Made by a program: the position numbers and the translations under genes | Assembly (NCBI GenBank): GCA_041658405.1 | Contig: JBBAAG010000003.1 | Span: 27,433-91,432, forward strand | From: Elusimicrobiota bacterium | GTDB taxonomy: Bacteria; Elusimicrobiota; UBA5214; JBBAAG01 | Direction: 5' to 3' | Length of the DNA: 64,000 nt | Shown here: one piece after another, positions 53,406-62,706 of the stretch | Numbering within the stretch: the stretch's first letter is position 1 | Layout: the number at the start of each line of letters is the position of its first letter | Notes under the pieces: generated by a model | Database searches by the model: none | What the model was told of the DNA's origin: nothing | Seen by the model: the letters and a program-made list of their open reading frames with translations, nothing else

Positions 53406-54647
53406 TTAACCATTTTTCCCGGCAAGCCGTGCGCGTATAATCCGCACTTCCTCTTCTTTTTTATGCTCTCTAACCAATATATTATTTATCTCATCCTTAA
53501 CCTTTCGCTGGAGATTAGAAATTTCACTTTCCAACCCGACCCTGCGTTTATCCAACCCGCCATCCTTCACTGTTGAGGTTGAAATTGTCAACAACAAATT
53601 ATCAAGCTCGCGTTGTTTTATAACAATATCCATATGCAACCGTTGTTCCAACTTCAACCTTTGCAACCGCAAATCTGAAAGTTCAGCCTCAGCGTCATGC
53701 AGGGACTTAATATAATCTTCATTATTACCGCCCAGATGTGTAACATATTTATCTCCTAACGCACTACCAGCACCTATGGTTGTATTGTTCGTACCGACAC
53801 CAGTGATACCGTCTTCCAACAACCTGCGCATATTAAGCATATCATACTCTTTTGTACGCTGCGCTAAACTCAATTCATGCTCACGTTTGCTTAGCTCATC
53901 CTTCAATAACCGGTTTTCTTCTTCCTCTTTCTGCAGCCTCACCCTCCACACATGCTCTTCTTCCACCCATCTTTTTTGTAAGCCAATAATCTCCTCATCC
54001 TTTTCCCGCTGCATGATAGTATATACACGTTCCTGGTCATCACACCGTTCCTTAACTTCCTTTAACTTCGCATCTTTCTCCGCAAGTTCGTTCTCTAACC
54101 TATTCTTATACCCTTCACACGCTTTTCTTTGTTCTTCAAGTTCAAGCCTTAACTTATGTTCAAGTTCATCCGTAAACTTTTCCCGGGAAGCAAGCTTCAC
54201 TCCCATCATTGCCAACTGTTCATCTTTCTCCGCAAGTTTTTTACGGCACTTCGCAACTTCATCGGATAACGCCGCGCGGGTAAACTCCATATCTTTCCTA
54301 AGTTTTAATATCAAATCTTCAAGTTTTACAGCTTTCCCCCGTGCTGTTTCGGTAAGCTCAACCTCACGCCGGGAATATTCGCCGGATAAACGTTTCAATT
54401 CTTCAGAATTAATTATCTTCTGATGTTCGAGTTCAACTTCCTGATTCTTAACAACCCGTTCTAACTCGCTGAGTTTACGTTTTAACAAATCTTTTGCAAT
54501 ACTATTCTCTTCATCTGACAATTTCAGCGCTTTCCTTAACGACTGTATCTCAGCTTCCGCAGAAGCAAGTTTTTGCTGCCATACAAACCGTTCTTCTTTT
54601 ACCCTGCGGTTAAACTCGTTAAAAATATGTTCAATATCAGCACGCAT
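53406..54647 (-). CDS. Coiled-coil protein (middle of the trio)
   Basis: 413 aa, almost entirely coiled coil from residue 1 (MRADIEHIFNEFNRRVKEERF). The Gly-containing stretch TGVGTNNTTIGAGSALGDKY at about 280-300 interrupts the heptads and could be a hinge. No signal peptide or TM. Starts 3 bp after the upstream coiled-coil stop, so it is co-translated with it. Function unknown; likely assembles with its neighbours. Confidence 0.82.
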   Translation of the reverse strand: MRADIEHIFNEFNRRVKEERFVWQQKLASAEAEIQSLRKALKLSDEENSIAKDLLKRKLSELERVVKNQEVELEHQKIINSEELKRLSGEYSRREVELTETARGKAVKLEDLILKLRKDMEFTRAALSDEVAKCRKKLAEKDEQLAMMGVKLASREKFTDELEHKLRLELEEQRKACEGYKNRLENELAEKDAKLKEVKERCDDQERVYTIMQREKDEEIIGLQKRWVEEEHVWRVRLQKEEEENRLLKDELSKREHELSLAQRTKEYDMLNMRRLLEDGITGVGTNNTTIGAGSALGDKYVTHLGGNNEDYIKSLHDAEAELSDLRLQRLKLEQRLHMDIVIKQRELDNLLLTISTSTVKDGGLDKRRVGLESEISNLQRKVKDEINNILVREHKKEEEVRIIRARLAGKNG

Positions 54648-54650
54648 ACC

Positions 54651-57600
54651 TTAATATTTCCCGTTTTTAAACTTATCTTCTTCCCACAAAATTTCTTTCT
54701 TCCACTTCTCCAGTTCACGTTCTTTATTGGTAACAACATCCTGTATCTCGCGTTCCTGCACAACACTCATCACCTGTAACCGCCGTATTTCTTCCATCAA
54801 CCTATTCCTGCCATTCTCCAGCTCCTTATCCTTCTGCACCAACTGTTGATGATACCGTTCCTGGTTTACTTCCAACTGGTGTTCAAGGTCTCTCACGCGT
54901 TGTTCAAGCTGAGATTTCATAGTTTCAAGTTCAACAAGTTTTGCCTGGAACATCTCACGGGCACGTGATTCACGCTGCAGGGTTTCAGTTTCAAACCTCG
55001 AATTTCGTTCGTTAAGATTCTTCACTTCATCTTGCCACACCATTTTATCACGGTCATACTGTTCCCGTAATTTTGCAAGTTCAGCAATAAATTCCGACTG
55101 TCTTGCAGTAAACTGGTCAATCTGCCCGCGGTACTCACTTCTTACTCGCTGCTCAGTTTCAAGGATCCGCTCACGGGACCGCGAGAGTTCAGTATCTTTC
55201 TCGCTGATTACCCTTAACCTATCCTCCATCTTTTGTTTTGCATCAAGTTTCAATGTCTCAGCCAGTTCAACCAACTGCTGACGTTCCTTAATCAAACTAT
55301 CTATCTGATACTTTTGATCACTCGAACTTTTATCCTGTGAATGCAGTTCCGCAGTCAATACCTCAATTTTTTTCTGTAGTTCAGCAACAGATGCTTCACT
55401 TTTTTTCTCAGTCTCAGCGAGTTTCATCGCCCGCGTATCAAGATCTTCCCTTAAACGTTTAACACTTTCTTCAGTGAATGATAACGCTGACTGTAATTGT
55501 AGCTCCTTCTGTGTATGCGCTGTAGTCAACGCTGCAAATTCATTATCTTTTTTCTGTAGATCAGACTGATACCCACCCACCGATTTTCTGTATTCCTGTT
55601 CTTTAACAACAAAATCATTCCTTAGTTTTTCAATCAGCGTATTCAACTGTGCCACCTGCTGGGCATGCTGGTCACGCATCATAACTTCACGGTCATTAAT
55701 CTCCTGCCGTGCCTGCTCCCACAACTTTTTTTGCGCAGCAAAATCCTGTTCCTGTTTCTGTAATATTGCTTTGAGGTCAGTTTCTTTATTTGCGAACTCC
55801 TCCTGCGCTTTCCGTGCATCATTTTCACGGATTTCGATATTACTCACCAATTGTGTGCGCTCAATATTGTGTTTACCAACAATTTCATTGCGTTCCTGTT
55901 CCCACTGATGCCTGGCGTTTGCAAACTCTTGCCGGAGCGATTCAATCCCATGCCGTAATTCTTCACTTTGTAACTGTTTTTCGTGTGACTGCTTTGCCCA
56001 GCTTTCATGTTCCGCTTCACGCTGGATATTGTATTCCCTCAACTGTGCATCTTTTTCGCTTAATCTAGAAGAAAACTCATTCTCGGATTCACGTTGTTTC
56101 GTAAGTAAACCCCGTACTTCCTCGTCACGCACCCTTAGTTTTTCAGTGAAACCGGAAGTAAGCTCTTCTATCCTTAAATGCACCAGTGCAAGTTCGTTAT
56201 TCTTTACCTGTACTTGTTCTTTAAGTTCCTGCACTAACCTAACCTTTTCCTGTGCAAGATCAAGGTTCGCGGTTTCCATGGATTGTATTTTCACATCATA
56301 CTGTTCCCGCAGATTGTTTAATTGATTCGCCGCAGCTATCACATCCTGCTCTTTTTTCTGGAGTACATTCTGTAATTCCTGTACACGAACAGTGTATTGC
56401 TGCTGAATCTTTGAAGTTTCTTCTTTCTGTGCTTCCACCCGGCGTTCAAGAACCGCGCGATCAGATGCCATACGCTGTTCAAAAACTTTTTCTTTTTCAA
56501 CACTCATCTTAATTGAAGAATCCAGCTCTTTCGATTTTTCAGCGACAACAACTTTTAATTCCGCAATTTTTTCGCGTTCATTCTTTAGTAACTCTTCAGT
56601 AGATTCCGATAATTTCCATATTTTTTGTTCAAGCTGTGTTTTCTCAAACTCTTTTTCTTCCACCAGTACTTTCAACCGCGCAGTATCATCCGCCAATTGC
56701 TTGTTAAGGCTTTCAGCTAACCTAGTCTTTTGATTGAGTTCAACATTATAATGTTCGCGTTCCTTGTCTGTAGCAGAAACCAGGTTTTTTACTTCCACCT
56801 GATGCAATTCATTTATTCTTGATAGTTCAAGTTTCCATTGTTCAACTTCAGCATTACGTTTTAGCACCTGTTGTTCAAGTTCTGTGATCTTCAGGTTAAG
56901 TTTATCGCGTTCTAGCTGATTCTTTGTTACCATCTCACTCAGTTCTGTTTGTTTAGTTTCAACCAGTAATTCATAGTCACGCTCAACCGTTTTTGTTTGT
57001 TCTTTCAACCGTGTATTATCATCAACCAATGAGAGGATTCGGTTGTTAAGTTCAGCCTCACGGGATAACAGATTCTGCGCGAGTTGCTTAACTTCATTCT
57101 CCAGCCTTGTCCTCGCAAGATTTGACTCAGTTTCCAACTGCTGTATTTGCGACTTAGCATCAGCCTGTGCTTTCAACATCTCCATCCGCAAAGACGTTAC
57201 TAAATCTTTTTCCTCACGTATCGCGGTTTCATATTGTAAGCGCTGCTCGGCAATTTGCTTTTCCAAGCCTTCAGCGTGAGATTCATACTTATTTATAGCC
57301 TGAGCGTGTTCTATCCGGTTCGTCTCAATTACTCTTTGAGTTTCCACCTGCTGTTGTTTAAACTGAAAACCAAGTAATTCATTTTCACGGTCACGTTTAA
57401 GTATTTCTTCTTTTAACTGCGTTTTTTCAATCAACCACTGTTGTTGCGGTTCACGCACCCTTCTCAACTCATCTTCCCACTTATTACGCAATCGGTCAAG
57501 TTCATGCTGTTTTTGCTGATGCACTTTCCGCATCCGCGCTTCACGCACGATCATCTCGGATTGTAACAACTTATTCTCAGACTGGCTTGATTTTGTATAC

Positions 57601-57758
57601 TGATATGCCTCTATACGCCGTGCGAACTTATGACGTAAGGAAATATTTTTTGCAGGGCTCTCCGTGTTTTTCCGTGCATCCTGCAATTGTTTTTTAATTT
57701 CCTCAACCCGTTTTGCGTGGTCAGGTTCCGCGCCGGTATTCTGAGGTGTAGTATTCAA
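54651..57758 (-). CDS. Long coiled-coil protein (first of the trio)
   Basis: 1035 aa. A short disordered N-terminus (NTTPQNTGAEPDHAKR) leads into continuous coiled coil; Gln content is high in the first third. It has no TM, no signal peptide and no known enzymatic domain. A TTGACA-type promoter lies about 70 bp upstream. The three coiled-coil genes, the FKBP gene and the sugar-activation genes run in one direction without visible terminators, so they may be co-transcribed. Confidence 0.83.
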   Translation of the reverse strand: MNTTPQNTGAEPDHAKRVEEIKKQLQDARKNTESPAKNISLRHKFARRIEAYQYTKSSQSENKLLQSEMIVREARMRKVHQQKQHELDRLRNKWEDELRRVREPQQQWLIEKTQLKEEILKRDRENELLGFQFKQQQVETQRVIETNRIEHAQAINKYESHAEGLEKQIAEQRLQYETAIREEKDLVTSLRMEMLKAQADAKSQIQQLETESNLARTRLENEVKQLAQNLLSREAELNNRILSLVDDNTRLKEQTKTVERDYELLVETKQTELSEMVTKNQLERDKLNLKITELEQQVLKRNAEVEQWKLELSRINELHQVEVKNLVSATDKEREHYNVELNQKTRLAESLNKQLADDTARLKVLVEEKEFEKTQLEQKIWKLSESTEELLKNEREKIAELKVVVAEKSKELDSSIKMSVEKEKVFEQRMASDRAVLERRVEAQKEETSKIQQQYTVRVQELQNVLQKKEQDVIAAANQLNNLREQYDVKIQSMETANLDLAQEKVRLVQELKEQVQVKNNELALVHLRIEELTSGFTEKLRVRDEEVRGLLTKQRESENEFSSRLSEKDAQLREYNIQREAEHESWAKQSHEKQLQSEELRHGIESLRQEFANARHQWEQERNEIVGKHNIERTQLVSNIEIRENDARKAQEEFANKETDLKAILQKQEQDFAAQKKLWEQARQEINDREVMMRDQHAQQVAQLNTLIEKLRNDFVVKEQEYRKSVGGYQSDLQKKDNEFAALTTAHTQKELQLQSALSFTEESVKRLREDLDTRAMKLAETEKKSEASVAELQKKIEVLTAELHSQDKSSSDQKYQIDSLIKERQQLVELAETLKLDAKQKMEDRLRVISEKDTELSRSRERILETEQRVRSEYRGQIDQFTARQSEFIAELAKLREQYDRDKMVWQDEVKNLNERNSRFETETLQRESRAREMFQAKLVELETMKSQLEQRVRDLEHQLEVNQERYHQQLVQKDKELENGRNRLMEEIRRLQVMSVVQEREIQDVVTNKERELEKWKKEILWEEDKFKNGKY

Positions 57759-57824
57759 TTTATCCCTGCTCTTTCTATCATTTCCAAAGTTACAAATAAT
57801 AAATAACCATATTTAATATAATAA

Positions 57825-57852
57825 TATATATAGAAAAGGGTTGTAGTGTCAA
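57825..57852 (-). promoter_or_regulatory. Promoter of the coiled-coil operon
   Basis: TTGACA (57847-57852) with TATATA (57825-57830) 16 bp away, or TATATT 18 bp away, on the minus strand. It starts 9 bp beyond the stop of the upstream gene and lies in an AT-only stretch. Confidence 0.65.
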
Positions 57853-57860
57853 GCAATTAT

Positions 57861-59510
57861 TTATTCAACAACTTGAGCAGTAATTGTGAAGCTTAACCCG
57901 TTATCAACAAATTTTGCTTCAACACTTCCCACCGGGAAAGATTTCAAGAACTTCCCGGAAAGTTTGTTATTATTAACAATCTCCGGGAAATCCGTTGATG
58001 CATAGTTATAATAGACAACAAAATTTGTTGCTGTATCACTCACAACATTCTTGTAGGAGTTAAGATTATCAAGAACATAATTCCCATGAAACCCGTCGAT
58101 TACCGACTTAACAGCCTCTAAATCCTCAGAAAAGACAAGGTAATTCTTCACCACTGTATAATAAAGTTCTACATTAACTTTTACGAATATTCCAAGAAGT
58201 ACACGTAGTACCGGAGATTCACGGATTTTATAAATTTTATAATCTGCATACTCAACAGGTTTAACCGACAGATAAAACCGCCCGGTAATACCTTCTTCGA
58301 ACTTACCCAAAGCTTCAACCGCACTATCTTCCCTCCGGCATTCAAACATGACAACCTGTTTTCCTGTACTAACTCCGCGAATATATTCACTCGGTATCTG
58401 AACAACAGTAACTTCATTGCCTATCCATGAAAGAAATCCTTCCTGCAACCCCTTCCCGGATAATTGTTTGAGTTTAGCATCTACATCATCAACCTGTTTC
58501 TTGAATCCAGGCTCGCGTTCACTCAAATGTATAATATAATTCCAGAAAACACTAAAGTCTTCAAACCTTACATTCATCATAATACTGGAATTATCGGGAA
58601 CAACTTTTGCAACTTCGCTTTTCTGCGGTTTCTGCGTAACCAACCGCATAAGTTCTTCCGCGTTATTCTCACCAACACCTTGTTTACCTTCACCGATACG
58701 TGTTGAGTTATACCCTTTGATCACCACATTTTTATCCCCAACTTTTATTCCAATCCCAATGATATCCGTCAACCCGAATGTTTGAACAATCTCAGTTGCG
58801 TCAAAAACCCTGCTTAACCCACTTGCCCAGTACTTACTGTTGACAAACACACGGGTAACACTATCATCCCCAACTTGCCCGGCAACCTTCCAAAACATAC
58901 TGTTTGTCCGAAGAACAGCATCCGGGCTACCAAAAGCCGATAGTATATTCTGTATCCCGACTTTTTCTTGTGAAGCTAAAACATAATTCTTTATGTACGT
59001 AAGATACCACTTAGTATTTGTTGACAGTATTGTCAGAAGATATACCCGATTCCCGGCATATTCATATGAATCTATTTTAATATCCTTTTCCCCGGTGATA
59101 ACCATCCCCGCTGTATTTGATAACACGCTAAGAACCTGCGCTACCGGCCCTAAATTAACTGTGATCACCGGTATCTCAAGTTGTGATGAAGTCCATACAA
59201 TACACACTTCCCTTGAGAGCATATACCGTGTAATAACATTATTGTTTTTCAATAATAACTTGCGGAAAGACATATAAGCGGTATAAGATGATTTAATATT
59301 ATCATCCAAGCCAATTACAGCTCCTACCACGCGGCTATCAAGCACAGTGACCAGTTTTTCAGGTGAAGGTATTGTCAGTAATAACGTAAAACTATTCGGC
59401 ACAAACTTGTCAAAAGTAACACGCGAAAACCAATACCATACAAAATAGGCAGTTATTAAAATAATCAATATTGAAAGAAAAATAATCAAATTTTTAATTA
59501 ACGCATTCAT
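57861..59510 (-). CDS. Membrane-anchored protein of unknown function (DUF3352-like)
   Basis: 549 aa from ATG 59510 (MNALIKNLIIFLS); the frame can be extended to a TTG at 59522. One N-terminal TM helix (about 7-26, LIIFLSILIILITAYFVWYWF) anchors a large outside domain. The segments ITRYMLSREVCIVWTSSQLEIPV, LTILSTNTKWYLTYIKNYVLASQ and NYVLDNLNSYKNVV recall DUF3352-type proteins found in Cyanobacteria and candidate phyla; this match is by eye and weak. No catalytic motif is visible. Faces the coiled-coil operon with only its promoter between them. Confidence 0.65.
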   Translation of the reverse strand: MNALIKNLIIFLSILIILITAYFVWYWFSRVTFDKFVPNSFTLLLTIPSPEKLVTVLDSRVVGAVIGLDDNIKSSYTAYMSFRKLLLKNNNVITRYMLSREVCIVWTSSQLEIPVITVNLGPVAQVLSVLSNTAGMVITGEKDIKIDSYEYAGNRVYLLTILSTNTKWYLTYIKNYVLASQEKVGIQNILSAFGSPDAVLRTNSMFWKVAGQVGDDSVTRVFVNSKYWASGLSRVFDATEIVQTFGLTDIIGIGIKVGDKNVVIKGYNSTRIGEGKQGVGENNAEELMRLVTQKPQKSEVAKVVPDNSSIMMNVRFEDFSVFWNYIIHLSEREPGFKKQVDDVDAKLKQLSGKGLQEGFLSWIGNEVTVVQIPSEYIRGVSTGKQVVMFECRREDSAVEALGKFEEGITGRFYLSVKPVEYADYKIYKIRESPVLRVLLGIFVKVNVELYYTVVKNYLVFSEDLEAVKSVIDGFHGNYVLDNLNSYKNVVSDTATNFVVYYNYASTDFPEIVNNNKLSGKFLKSFPVGSVEAKFVDNGLSFTITAQVVE

Positions 59511-59570
59511 AGGATTAATCAATAAATTATATTACTAATCACACCAAAAAGTAAAGCTTAATGCTTAGTC

Positions 59571-59600
59571 TTGACACATACATTTGAAATGATGTAGTAT
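59571..59600 (+). promoter_or_regulatory. Promoter of the CAT-anticodon tRNA
   Basis: TTGACA (59571-59576) and TAGTAT (59595-59600) with an 18-bp spacer, 20 bp before the tRNA. Confidence 0.65.
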
Positions 59601-59620
59601 AAATACTCAAAATATATTCG

Positions 59621-59694
59621 GGGCCCGTAGCTCAGTTGGTCAGAGCGGCAGACTCATAATCTGTTGGCCGTGGGTTCAAGTCCTACCGGGCCCA
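59621..59694 (+). tRNA. tRNA with CAT anticodon (elongator Met, or Ile2 with lysidine)
   Basis: 74 nt: acceptor GGGCCCG/CGGGCCC, D arm GCTC..GAGC, anticodon stem GCAGA/TCTGT with loop CTCATAA, T arm GTGGG TTCAAGT CCTAC. Not an initiator, since the three G-C anticodon-stem pairs and the unpaired position 1 are absent. No encoded CCA. Telling Met from Ile2 needs a tRNA identity search. Confidence 0.93.
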
Positions 59695-59796
59695 ATAATT
59701 ATTTGGATGATAATTTTGTTATTTTTATGAACATGATGTATATAATGATAACTATAAAAGTATTTTTACCTAATATGCAGAGAGAAAACCGCATAG

Positions 59797-61218
59797 ATGA
59801 ATAATCGTGGACGTATAAGTATCATAGCAATCAAGTTCTCTCTGTTAGTTTCCGTAATAATCCTTATTGTAACCGTCATAATGGCACGGTTTGTTATTAA
59901 TCAAACCCGCCAATCCCTGATCAACGAAATGCGCCTGCGGGCGGAATACTTCGCACGGGTAGCAAAAGAATCCTTATTTCCTCAACCCGACCTTTTCCAA
60001 TTGCATTTCGCTGTAAATGAACTCGCAAAAGAAAAAGCAATCCGTTACGCAATCGTTGTGGATACAAACAGCAAAATTGTTTCGCATATTGACTCAAAAC
60101 TTATAGGAGAACTAGATAAAACATCTATTGGGCAGCAGTCGTACCAATCAGAACAAGTATTAACCCAGACCTATAACATAAGCAACGAAAACTTTGTGGA
60201 TATCAGTATACCTCTGATAGTTGGTACTTTGCGTATAGGCACAGCACGTCTTGGTTTTTCTGATGAAAGTATTACTGCAGCATTAAGCGAGATGCGAAAA
60301 AAGATTATCATCATCACCATAATAGTCCTGGCAGCGAGTTTGGTATTCACAATTTTTATGGTAGTAATGATGGTCCGTCCGATAAATAAACTCGCGCGTA
60401 TAGCTCAGGCAGTCGGCCGGGGTGACCTTGAACAAACAATTAATATTAAACGTCGTGACGAAATCGGCTACCTCGCAAAAGCGTTTAATGACATGATCTT
60501 AGGGTTAAAAGAACGCGACTTCATCCGCAAAACTTTCGGTAAGTATGTATCAAAACAAGTAGCAGAAGCTGTGCTTACCAACAAAATAAAACTTGGCGGT
60601 GAACGCCGCAGAGTCACGGTCTTGGTATGCGACATCCGAGGGTTTACAACAATGTCGGAACAATTACGCCCGGAAGACGTTGTTCATTTATTAAACGAAT
60701 ATTTTTCGATCATGGTAGATATCATCTCTGAAAACAACGGTACCGTTGATAAATTTATCGGCGATGCCATATTTGCAGTGTTTGGCGCACCCTGGGCGTA
60801 TCCGATGGACCACTTTCGTGCGTTAAAATCAGCGTGGACAATGAAAATAAAAATGGCTGAGTTCAATAACCAGCTTATCTCCGAACGCCGTGCACCGTTG
60901 AAGATAGGGATTGCGTTACACAGCGGCGTAGTTGTTGCCGGAAATATTGGTTCAGATAAACGTATGGAGTATACTTGTATAGGCGATACAGTAAATACCT
61001 GCCACAGAATTGAAGGGCTTAACAGTGAATGGGGTACGGAATTGCTGATCAGTGATAAAACACTGGACCTTGTCCGCGACTATGTTCAGGTAAAACAAAT
61101 GCCTTCAATCCGTTTAAAAGGTAAAGCAAACGAAACACAGACATACGAACTTTTAAACGTAAACTTACCGTCTATTGACGATATTCTTACACAACAAGGC
61201 GGCCTGAACGTACGGTAA
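59797..61218 (+). CDS. Membrane class III adenylate cyclase with HAMP domain
   Basis: 473 aa. N-terminal TM (about 15-33), periplasmic sensor part (about 34-170), second TM (about 171-195), HAMP (about 195-250; PINKLARIAQAVGRGDLEQTI..RRDEIGYLAKAFNDM), then the cyclase domain. Metal-binding Asp in VLVCDIRGFTTMS and GDAIFAVFG; Lys in VDKFIGD and Asp in IGDTVNT are the adenine-selective pair, so the product is probably cAMP. Single plus-strand gene next to the tRNA; TTGTTA and TATAAT 19 bp apart at 59716-59746 may be its promoter. A signal-transduction enzyme at the inner membrane. Confidence 0.93.
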   Translation: MNNRGRISIIAIKFSLLVSVIILIVTVIMARFVINQTRQSLINEMRLRAEYFARVAKESLFPQPDLFQLHFAVNELAKEKAIRYAIVVDTNSKIVSHIDSKLIGELDKTSIGQQSYQSEQVLTQTYNISNENFVDISIPLIVGTLRIGTARLGFSDESITAALSEMRKKIIIITIIVLAASLVFTIFMVVMMVRPINKLARIAQAVGRGDLEQTINIKRRDEIGYLAKAFNDMILGLKERDFIRKTFGKYVSKQVAEAVLTNKIKLGGERRRVTVLVCDIRGFTTMSEQLRPEDVVHLLNEYFSIMVDIISENNGTVDKFIGDAIFAVFGAPWAYPMDHFRALKSAWTMKIKMAEFNNQLISERRAPLKIGIALHSGVVVAGNIGSDKRMEYTCIGDTVNTCHRIEGLNSEWGTELLISDKTLDLVRDYVQVKQMPSIRLKGKANETQTYELLNVNLPSIDDILTQQGGLNVR

Positions 61219-61238
61219 GAATAAAAAGATAAACTATC

Positions 61239-62030
61239 CTATACCTCAACATCATGCTTAAACGGCAATGCAATACTCATAACTTCAAACACACCTGCCG
61301 CTAATGCACCTAAATAATACAACCACCATTGGTTAGGAATCTTACCAAGTAACCACATAAATCCTGTTGAAAGCATAGACAGACTGAAGAACAGCGTACT
61401 TATACCCGCATATGCAAGTTTTCTTTGCATATTATTATACACCTGCCGCATATCTTTCGGTAATGTAACACTGCGGTAAATAGCGAATACACCGGCTATA
61501 AACAGCAATAATACAGGATCAGCAACGCGTATAATAAACAATACTGCCATTAATCTCCCACGGAAGTCATCAAGTTCCAAAAACCACTTACCGTCGTTTG
61601 CCGTATAATTCCCGATCTTGAATGTTTCCACTGACCCGCCGATTGCAAAAATGTTGGTAATACAAAAAACAATAGCAAGTGTTATACCGAACAAAAACAC
61701 AGCTAAAATCATAGGTATTGGTATCTTGCGTTCACCGCATAATGAAAGGTTTACTAACGCAATAAACACTCCTGGCCCAAAAAACCCGATCATAAAAAAT
61801 TCGCGTAAATTATTGATAATCAACGGCATCGGATGCGGGCCCAATAATACCTGAAACGGCCGTGTAGCGAGATAAATCCCGAACGCTATAAAACCCCAGA
61901 ACGCAGCACGGTAGGTGAGTTCGCTTGTCACTAATGAACGCATTGGCGCTATGTACGCGCAGTACCATGCTAATCCAAAAAATATAGTACCCGTTATTAT
62001 TGGTACAACTACGTTCACTATGATTTCCAT
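61239..62030 (-). CDS. Seven-TM integral membrane protein, unknown
   Basis: 263 aa with about seven hydrophobic helices, at roughly 5-25, 43-62, 77-97, 104-130, 155-185, 208-232 and 240-256. A short acidic loop near 135-150 (GNYTANDGKWFLELDDF) is the longest outside segment. No recognised family and no attached kinase or regulator domain. It converges with the cyclase gene, 20 bp apart, and lies next to a putatively exported SpoVG-like gene. Confidence 0.65.
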   Translation of the reverse strand: MEIIVNVVVPIITGTIFFGLAWYCAYIAPMRSLVTSELTYRAAFWGFIAFGIYLATRPFQVLLGPHPMPLIINNLREFFMIGFFGPGVFIALVNLSLCGERKIPIPMILAVFLFGITLAIVFCITNIFAIGGSVETFKIGNYTANDGKWFLELDDFRGRLMAVLFIIRVADPVLLLFIAGVFAIYRSVTLPKDMRQVYNNMQRKLAYAGISTLFFSLSMLSTGFMWLLGKIPNQWWLYYLGALAAGVFEVMSIALPFKHDVEV

Positions 62031-62049
62031 AATACTATTCCACCTCTCC

Positions 62050-62673
62050 CTATCCTTCTTCTTTTTTCACTTCATTAAACCGTTTTATCAACAATTGTTC
62101 AATACCTTCACTAAGTTCCTTATCGTAAAACCTCACTTGTTTAACCCACTTCTTCCCATCTTTCGGCGGCCTTGCCGGCCAGGATATCCATGGACCGTTT
62201 TTCCCGTCCCTGATCTTACACTCAATAACTACCGCGTTATTAATAGTTACCTGTGCGGTTACCGACAGTTTTACACCTTTTCTACCTGTATACACCCTAA
62301 ACTTTGTAATCTTACAGGAAAGCCTCTCAACTTTCTCCCGGGGAACCACGTTTTTTGTTGAGACAGCATCTTCTATACGTTTCAACAACCCTCTGTCAGT
62401 AACTGATACCTGCGGGTACTCTTTTCCTGCTTTTGAAATATAAACAGGAAATTTTAAGTTCACACTGCCACTAACTTTATTGACACTTATTTCATCAATT
62501 TCAACAGCATCGTTAAGCACAACACCTGCGGACTTACCATTTTCGCTGAAAAACACTTTTGTAACAAAAACTTTTTCAGCCTGCACAACTTGTTTTACCG
62601 GTTCTGCTGCATACACCGGTATTCCGGTAAACGCTAACGCCATAGATAATACCATACATCTATATATACTCAT
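62050..62673 (-). CDS. Exported protein with two SpoVG-like modules
   Basis: 207 aa. Signal peptide MSIYRCMVLSMALAFTGIPVYA followed by AEP. Two related modules follow. The first, about residues 35-110, reads VFVTKVFFSENGKSAGVVLNDAVEIDEISV..LKFPVYISKAGKEYPQVSV. The second, about 120-200, reads ITKFRVYTGRKGVKLSVTAQVTINNAVVIECKIRDGKNGPWISWP..DGKKWVKQVRF. The IRDG(K/N)NG..I..P segment is characteristic of SpoVG, a cytosolic DNA/RNA-binding regulator. An exported, duplicated SpoVG-like fold is odd. The similarity is by eye. Confidence 0.6.
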   Translation of the reverse strand: MSIYRCMVLSMALAFTGIPVYAAEPVKQVVQAEKVFVTKVFFSENGKSAGVVLNDAVEIDEISVNKVSGSVNLKFPVYISKAGKEYPQVSVTDRGLLKRIEDAVSTKNVVPREKVERLSCKITKFRVYTGRKGVKLSVTAQVTINNAVVIECKIRDGKNGPWISWPARPPKDGKKWVKQVRFYDKELSEGIEQLLIKRFNEVKKEEG

Positions 62674-62706
62674 TGTAACATTTCCGCTCCTTTAAAAAAA
62701 GATTTA

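Noticed and set aside
53776..54423. Long Ser/Phe-rich open frames on the plus strand opposite the coiled-coil genes (also near 49218-49748 and 56029-56325)
   Set aside because: They are antisense shadows of Glu/Lys/Leu-rich coiled coil, lack ribosome sites and resemble no family.
59621..59694. CAT tRNA as an initiator tRNA
   Set aside because: It lacks the three consecutive G-C pairs of the anticodon stem and has a normal first acceptor pair.
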